Assembly (NCBI RefSeq): GCF_022346885.1
Contig: NZ_JAKRNK010000001.1
Coordinates: 806,001 to 870,000, forward strand
Source of the DNA: Paenibacillus sp. ACRRX
GTDB taxonomy: Bacteria > Bacillota > Bacilli > Paenibacillales > Paenibacillaceae
DNA: 64,000 nucleotides
Direction: 5' to 3'
The notes under the pieces were generated by a model that saw nothing but the letters and a program-made list of their open reading frames with translations, was not told the DNA's origin and ran no database searches. Positions within the stretch are counted from its first letter, which is position 1. Each line of letters opens with the position of its first letter. This document shows, one piece after another, positions 60,430 through 64,000 of the stretch. A program made the position numbers and the translations under genes.

Positions 60430-60876
60430 TTAGACTCCTTTCCTGTAATGATAAAGTCTCGTAACCGAGCCTGTTACATCAGACATAAATCCCGAAATGA
60501 TTAGGATAATGAACATTTTTTGTGACGGTTGAAACACGATGAGAGATCCCATTGAAAGAAGAAAACCTAATATAAAAACAAAAAACGAATTTCTTGTTGC
60601 TTTCAGAGTTATCATCCGATCAAGTTCGTCCTCAAAAGTTGGTTCCTTTTCTCCTGTTGTTATTCGATACACGATATTAAAAACGATACTGATTATAATG
60701 TGGGCAATTATTGAAACCAAAATTAAGATGAAGACAAAAGAACCCCAAAATCGAAAGGTCTCCATTGATTCTAGTCCGCTATTGGGATGCATCGGGTACA
60801 TGTACAACCAAAAAGAAACGAATATGGTAATAACACTAACTAAAGAAACAACGCTTTTTTTCTCTTGATAAGTCAT
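60430..60876 (-). CDS. Four-helix membrane protein partner of the XRE regulator
   Basis: 148 residues with four hydrophobic helices (VVSLVSVITIFVSFWLYMYP; FVFILILVSIIAHIIISIVF; SFFVFILGFLLSMGSLIVF; KMFIILIISGFMSDVTG) and a charged loop (TTGEKEPTFEDELDRMITLK) in the middle. Small XRE/membrane-protein pairs of this layout are frequent in Bacillales; the membrane partner has been suggested to sense envelope conditions, but no function is settled. First gene of the two-gene operon. Confidence 0.75.
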   Translation of the reverse strand: MTYQEKKSVVSLVSVITIFVSFWLYMYPMHPNSGLESMETFRFWGSFVFILILVSIIAHIIISIVFNIVYRITTGEKEPTFEDELDRMITLKATRNSFFVFILGFLLSMGSLIVFQPSQKMFIILIISGFMSDVTGSVTRLYHYRKGV

Positions 60877-60900
60877 AATCTCCCTCCCTCAATATTCATC

Positions 60901-60964
60901 AATGTAAATTGTCTTATTCAGAATGTAAAGCATAGAATACTAAATGTCAAGCAAACTTTACATT
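60901..60964. promoter_or_regulatory. Candidate operator of the XRE operon
   Basis: Three copies of a TGTAAA element: AATGTAAAT (60901), GAATGTAAAG (60921) and the inverted ACTTTACATT (60955-60964). The last two form an inverted repeat. The cluster sits directly upstream of the minus-strand operon. Confidence 0.5.
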
Positions 60965-61179
60965 GATAATTTGGCATAACTAATACACACTCGTCCCATT
61001 GACTTTTTTATTTTTAGCTCTTGATAAACTCTGAAAATAAAGTATTAGACTGACTGGCGATAGTGTTGATTAACGGGCAAGATGGCGCAGTGGAAACAAA
61101 GATAGATTGACCCTCAAAATTTCCAATGCGTATTGATGTATAATATAAATACCAATATATCCAAGAAAGGAAGATATAA

Positions 61180-62028
61180 ATGTTGAAAAAAGTTATCTTG
61201 GGTGCTTTTCTTGCCATCCTCTCATGTAGTGCATCTACTGCTTATGCAGCAGATACTCAAATAAAAGTTGATGGTATATCTGTCGTATCTGACGTGAAGC
61301 CCGAATTTAAGAACAATCGCACAATGGTACCCCTGCGTGTAATTAGCGAAAATTTGGGAGCTAATGTCAATTGGTCGAAATCCGAAGTTACGCTTACGAA
61401 AGGCAATATGAAAGTAATTTTAAATCTCAACAGCACTTCAGCGAAAAAGAACGGCGAAAAGATAACACTTGATGCAAAACCATATGTACTACATAATCGT
61501 GTTATCGTACCCCTTCGTTTTATCGCAGAAACGTTTGGATGTAAAGTTGATTACAGCAACTCTACAGTAACTGTAGACACCAAGCCATTGGTCATTGATG
61601 GTGTGAAAATAAAAGCATTGCAATATGAATACCATATGACGATGGGCGGCGTAGTCCAACAATTAAATGGAAATGCGTATAATGAAGCCATTTATCAACT
61701 TATTTCAAAAAACAAGGGTACAAAGGTAAAAGCTCCTGACAGCTTCTCTTGGAGTGTTAATCCTGATACACCTGGCTCTTATTATAAAAATGGGCAGTAT
61801 AATTTTTTGGACGAGAAGGGAAAAAGCGTAAAGCAATATGATATCTACAGTCTAGTTAAAGCATTCCCAGCTGAATTGATATCAGGACTCCCAGACGTAT
61901 TGGTTTATGACGCTTCCGAAGACCAATGGTATATATTTAGCAATGCCGCAGGAGATTCCATTGGTCAGATGATAAATAAGGCAGAAAAGAATGGGTTTTT
62001 GAAGGTGATCAGTAATAATGTTGCTTAA
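61180..62028 (+). CDS. Secreted copper-amine-oxidase N-domain protein
   Basis: 282 residues. A Sec signal (MLKKVILGAFLAILSCSAST AYA) is followed by two copper amine oxidase N-terminal-like repeats at about 28-135: IKVDGISVVSDVKPEFKNNR TMVPLRVISENLGANVNW, then ITLDAKPYVLHNRVIVPLRF IAETFGCKVDYS. These are stalk/wall-associated modules abundant in paenibacilli and have no oxidase activity themselves. The C-terminal 140 residues (ALQYEYHMTMGGVVQQLNGN) are unassigned. AAGGAAG before the ATG. Confidence 0.87.
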   Translation: MLKKVILGAFLAILSCSASTAYAADTQIKVDGISVVSDVKPEFKNNRTMVPLRVISENLGANVNWSKSEVTLTKGNMKVILNLNSTSAKKNGEKITLDAKPYVLHNRVIVPLRFIAETFGCKVDYSNSTVTVDTKPLVIDGVKIKALQYEYHMTMGGVVQQLNGNAYNEAIYQLISKNKGTKVKAPDSFSWSVNPDTPGSYYKNGQYNFLDEKGKSVKQYDIYSLVKAFPAELISGLPDVLVYDASEDQWYIFSNAAGDSIGQMINKAEKNGFLKVISNNVA

Positions 62029-62232
62029 TGATTATCGCACGAACGGGAAAAGATAGCTCAATAAATACAGTTGAAGGCAGCTGACTTTTAAGGGTTAGCC
62101 GCCTTTACTTAACTAACGGCCAGGATAACGCAGTAATTTTGCAAATACTCCACATATGGACTTTTTTACAAACTTCACGAATAAGGCAAGGCGTTATCAG
62201 AAATCGATGAGGAACTCGAAGGAGCAGAAAAC

Positions 62233-62742
62233 ATGAAATGCCCTCACTGTAACAACGAATTAAGTGAACTTCCTTTATGTTACGGAAGTGAAGCACCCTA
62301 TTATTTTTACACTGTACCAGAAGAGAAAAGAACAGAATTAATTAGAGATTTTTGTGTAATTGATGAACAGCATTTCTATATTAGAGGACATATTGAAATA
62401 CCAATCATTGATAGTAAAGAGAAATTTATTTGGAGCGTTTGGGTTTCTCTTAGTGAAGAAAACTTCTTGAGAGCTAATGAATTATTGCACGTAGAAGGCA
62501 GGGAAACTGAAAAACCTTATTTTGGTTGGTTATCGACAGAACTTTCAATATATCCAACAACTACATTATCGTTAAAGACAATGGTACATACACAAGAAGT
62601 TGGTGCTGTTCCGTTAATAGAATTAGAACAAACGAATCATCCACTTGCAATTGAACAAAGAGAAGGAATTACAATGGGCAGAGTTAAAGAAATTGCTCAT
62701 TTAATATATCATAGTCAGGATGAGCAGAATTTGAAAGTATAG
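62233..62742 (+). CDS. DUF2199 family protein
   Basis: 169 residues. It starts with a CxxC knuckle (MKCPHCNNELSELPLCYGSE), followed by DUF2199 features DFCVIDEQHFYIRGHIEIPI and FIWSVWVSLSEENFLRANEL and, late, PLAIEQREGITMGRVKEIAH. The family has no known function; it is widespread and often beside immunity-like genes. AAGGAG is 8-9 bases before the ATG. It is followed by a left hairpin arm, so it belongs to the cassette type of gene. Confidence 0.82.
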   Translation: MKCPHCNNELSELPLCYGSEAPYYFYTVPEEKRTELIRDFCVIDEQHFYIRGHIEIPIIDSKEKFIWSVWVSLSEENFLRANELLHVEGRETEKPYFGWLSTELSIYPTTTLSLKTMVHTQEVGAVPLIELEQTNHPLAIEQREGITMGRVKEIAHLIYHSQDEQNLKV

Positions 62743-62762
62743 TCGAAGAAGTCGCTGACATC

Positions 62763-62790
62763 TTATAACATCGTATCTACGCCGCATCGC
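62763..62790 (+). repeat. attC-like left half, site 15
   Basis: TTATAAC-ATC-GTATCTACGCCGC is a near-consensus left arm right after the DUF2199 gene. No matching right arm was found before the next gene. Confidence 0.5.
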
Positions 62791-62808
62791 TGCTGCTATT
62801 AAATTTTG

Positions 62809-62840
62809 ACTCCTTTTCTTTAATGAGAAGGAGTTTGTTG
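62809..62840 (+). terminator. Rho-independent terminator
   Basis: ACTCCTTTTC (62809-62818) pairs with GAGAAGGAGT (62825-62834), followed by TTGTTG. Confidence 0.65.
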
Positions 62841-62937
62841 TATAATACAGAATTTGAGAAAGATGGCATTATTTAATGGAATAATCTTTGATTGTCATTC
62901 ACACAGAATTTACAAAAAGAATATAGGGGGAGTATTT

Positions 62938-63372
62938 ATGATAGTCCTTAAGGAAATAGATCGAAGTAATTTTTATGATGTTATCAAGTTGAGTGTAGCT
63001 GATGAGCAAAATGAGTTCGTAGCAACAAATTTGTTTTCGCTCGCACAAGCTAAGGCATTTCCAGAGTGTGTTTGCTTGGCTATTTATCATAGTGATGTCC
63101 TAGTGGGATTTACGATGTATTGTATGGATGAAGATGACCATGAATATTGGATTTATCGGTTAATGATAGATGCGAAGTATCAGTCAAAAGGTTATGGGAA
63201 GGCTGCTATGGAGAGGCTCATTGAAAGGATTAAAGAGGATACACACCATCGGGTCATATACATAAGCTTTGAACCAAACAATGTTTGGGCAAAACATTTA
63301 TATGAAAAATTAGGATTTAAAGAAGATGGCCGAGTTATCGATGGAGAAGTCGTTTATAAACTGGAGTATTGA
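62938..63372 (+). CDS. GNAT acetyltransferase, diamine/spermidine type
   Basis: 144 residues from ATG 62938 (GGGGGAG 5 bases upstream; the longer frame from 62854 lacks a site). It resembles BltD/PaiA-type polyamine acetyltransferases: MIVLKEIDRSNFYDVIKLSV, WIYRLMIDAKYQSKGYGKAA MERLIERIK with the acetyl-CoA loop QSKGYG, and FEPNNVWAKHLYEKLGFKED. Likely acetylates a polyamine or similar amine; specificity is inferred from pattern only. Confidence 0.82.
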   Translation: MIVLKEIDRSNFYDVIKLSVADEQNEFVATNLFSLAQAKAFPECVCLAIYHSDVLVGFTMYCMDEDDHEYWIYRLMIDAKYQSKGYGKAAMERLIERIKEDTHHRVIYISFEPNNVWAKHLYEKLGFKEDGRVIDGEVVYKLEY

Positions 63373-63404
63373 TCAGACAAAAGAGAAATAGTCGTTCTGC
63401 TGTA

Positions 63405-63436
63405 TTTGAGGATTTGTGGATGCAAGAATGTTAGTT
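63405..63436 (+). repeat. attC-like right half, site 16
   Basis: GAGGATTTGTGGATGC-AAGAAT-GTTAGTT, then GAAA, shortly after the GNAT gene. Confidence 0.45.
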
Positions 63437-63883
63437 GAAACGTATGCAAATTGTAATGGAAAAATTGAATGATAATACTTATCCCAAAGCAAATTTTTGA
63501 TGGTTAATCAAGAAGGCATATGCATCATCTAATACCGTGACTACGCTGGGGGCTTAGTCCATGATTCGTAAAATGAGGTAAGCATGAAGCGGGCTCAGCT
63601 CACAACCAAGCGAGGCTAAGTCCATCGGGCAAGACTGTTGGCGCCCACACGTGAGATAAAGCCTGAAACCATCGGCAAGGCAGCATGGGGCTTGGCCTGT
63701 TTATCACGAATCATTTAAGAAATAATTTAGAAATATCCCTATTTCTTCTTAACAAGTTTTCCCTAATCTTAGTTTTATGTAGTACCTAGGGAGAAACCAA
63801 TGACGAAGAGATAGGGATTTTTGTGTTTCTCCTCCAGCTTATGAGACCACTATGATTTTGATATAGATGTAGGAGGATTACAG
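63437..63883 (+). other. Gap with another left hairpin arm, no gene
   Basis: CTAAT-ACC-GTGACTACGCTGGG at 63529-63551 is a left arm of the same family; the following 160 bases contain GCGAGGCTAAGTCCATCGGG, close to the GAGGCTAAGCCCGTCGG block near 31409. No reading frame could be supported. The start of the ligase gene at 63884 ends the accessory region. Confidence 0.45.
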
Positions 63884-64000
63884 ATGGAAAAGTTAACGGT
63901 TGTCGTATTGTTTGGCGGCTGCTCGAATGAATACGAGGTATCTCTCATATCAGCTGCATCTGTAATTGAGCATATGGACTCGGATAAATACGAACTCGTG
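63884..64000 (+). CDS. D-alanine--D-alanine ligase family protein, 5' end only
   Basis: The first 39 residues are visible: MEKLTVVVLFGGCSNEYEVS LISAASVIEHMDSDKYELV. GGxSxEYEVSLxSA is the N-terminal motif of Ddl ligases; the GGCSNEYEVSLISA form is closest to the VanG-like branch, which includes D-Ala-D-Ala and D-Ala-D-Ser ligases. AGGAGG is 7 bases before the ATG. The product would join D-alanine units for peptidoglycan precursors in the cytoplasm. Specificity cannot be judged from this fragment. Confidence 0.85.
   Translation, partial: MEKLTVVVLFGGCSNEYEVSLISAASVIEHMDSDKYELV

Noticed and set aside
63437-63883. T-box or glycopeptide-inducible regulator before the Ddl-like gene
   Set aside because: No T-box sequence, no terminator/antiterminator pair and no regulator gene is visible; the sequence matches hairpin-site remnants.

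Overview
The window looks like chromosomal DNA of a Paenibacillus-type member of the Bacillales. The signs are strong AGGAGG-type ribosome sites with ATG, GTG and TTG starts, sigma-A promoters, Bacillus-type Fur boxes and a CcpA cre-like site, and families common in paenibacilli: AraC regulator with siderophore-binding domain, secreted family-10 glycosylhydrolase with a cadherin-like domain, copper-amine-oxidase-N domain protein, MocR regulators. No rRNA, tRNA or CRISPR array was seen.

Layout. 1-2.6 kb: end of a VOC-fold protein and a Fur-controlled AraC/siderophore-binding fusion that carries a complete second promoter inside its coding sequence. 2.7-6.9 kb: glycerol/dihydroxyacetone module (PocR-type AraC regulator, glycerol dehydrogenase, ATP-type DhaK-DhaL). 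6.9-13.1 kb: accessory stretch with IS3 and IS4 remnants, a Gly/Trp/His repeat protein, tandem GNAT, secreted CYTH-like protein, decayed hydrolase, an unknown 438-residue protein and a 41-residue membrane peptide. 13.1-18.4 kb: a pyridoxal-phosphate-flavoured cluster (YggS-type protein, BenE-family permease, MocR regulator, glyA) with two copies of one long dyad operator. 18.8-20.7 kb: flavin-binding PNPOx-like protein and two overlapping nitroreductases behind a perfect Fur box. 35.4-49.7 kb: a large amino-sugar/polysaccharide use locus (two GHL10-type glycosylhydrolases, ABC sugar importer, DUF4127 protein, FAD oxidoreductase, ManNAc-6-P epimerase NanE, ROK kinase, RpiR regulator). 59-62 kb: quinone-oxidoreductase-like protein, XRE regulator with membrane partner, secreted copper-amine-oxidase-N protein. 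The right edge starts a D-Ala-D-Ala ligase family gene.

The most unusual part is two AT-rich arrays (about 22-35 kb and 50-58 kb, with a third fragment at 62-64 kb) of small, mostly unknown, same-strand genes: SUKH-type immunity-like proteins, DUF2716, HAD phosphatase, acylphosphatase, GNAT, RCC1-like, LRR and methyltransferase remnants. Many are separated by a variable 70-170 bp imperfect hairpin of fixed design: TAAC-N3-GTATTYACGC ... GCGTAnATAC-N6-GTTA, the GTTA lying just before the next gene. This has the topology of integron attC sites (inverse core AAC, core GTT, asymmetric spacers, variable middle, one gene per unit, one orientation), but the inner boxes differ from classical attC. 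Several genes recur in both arrays in different states of decay. I read the arrays as an integrase-less cassette collection of a possibly undescribed type; no recombinase gene is visible in the window, so mobility is inferred.
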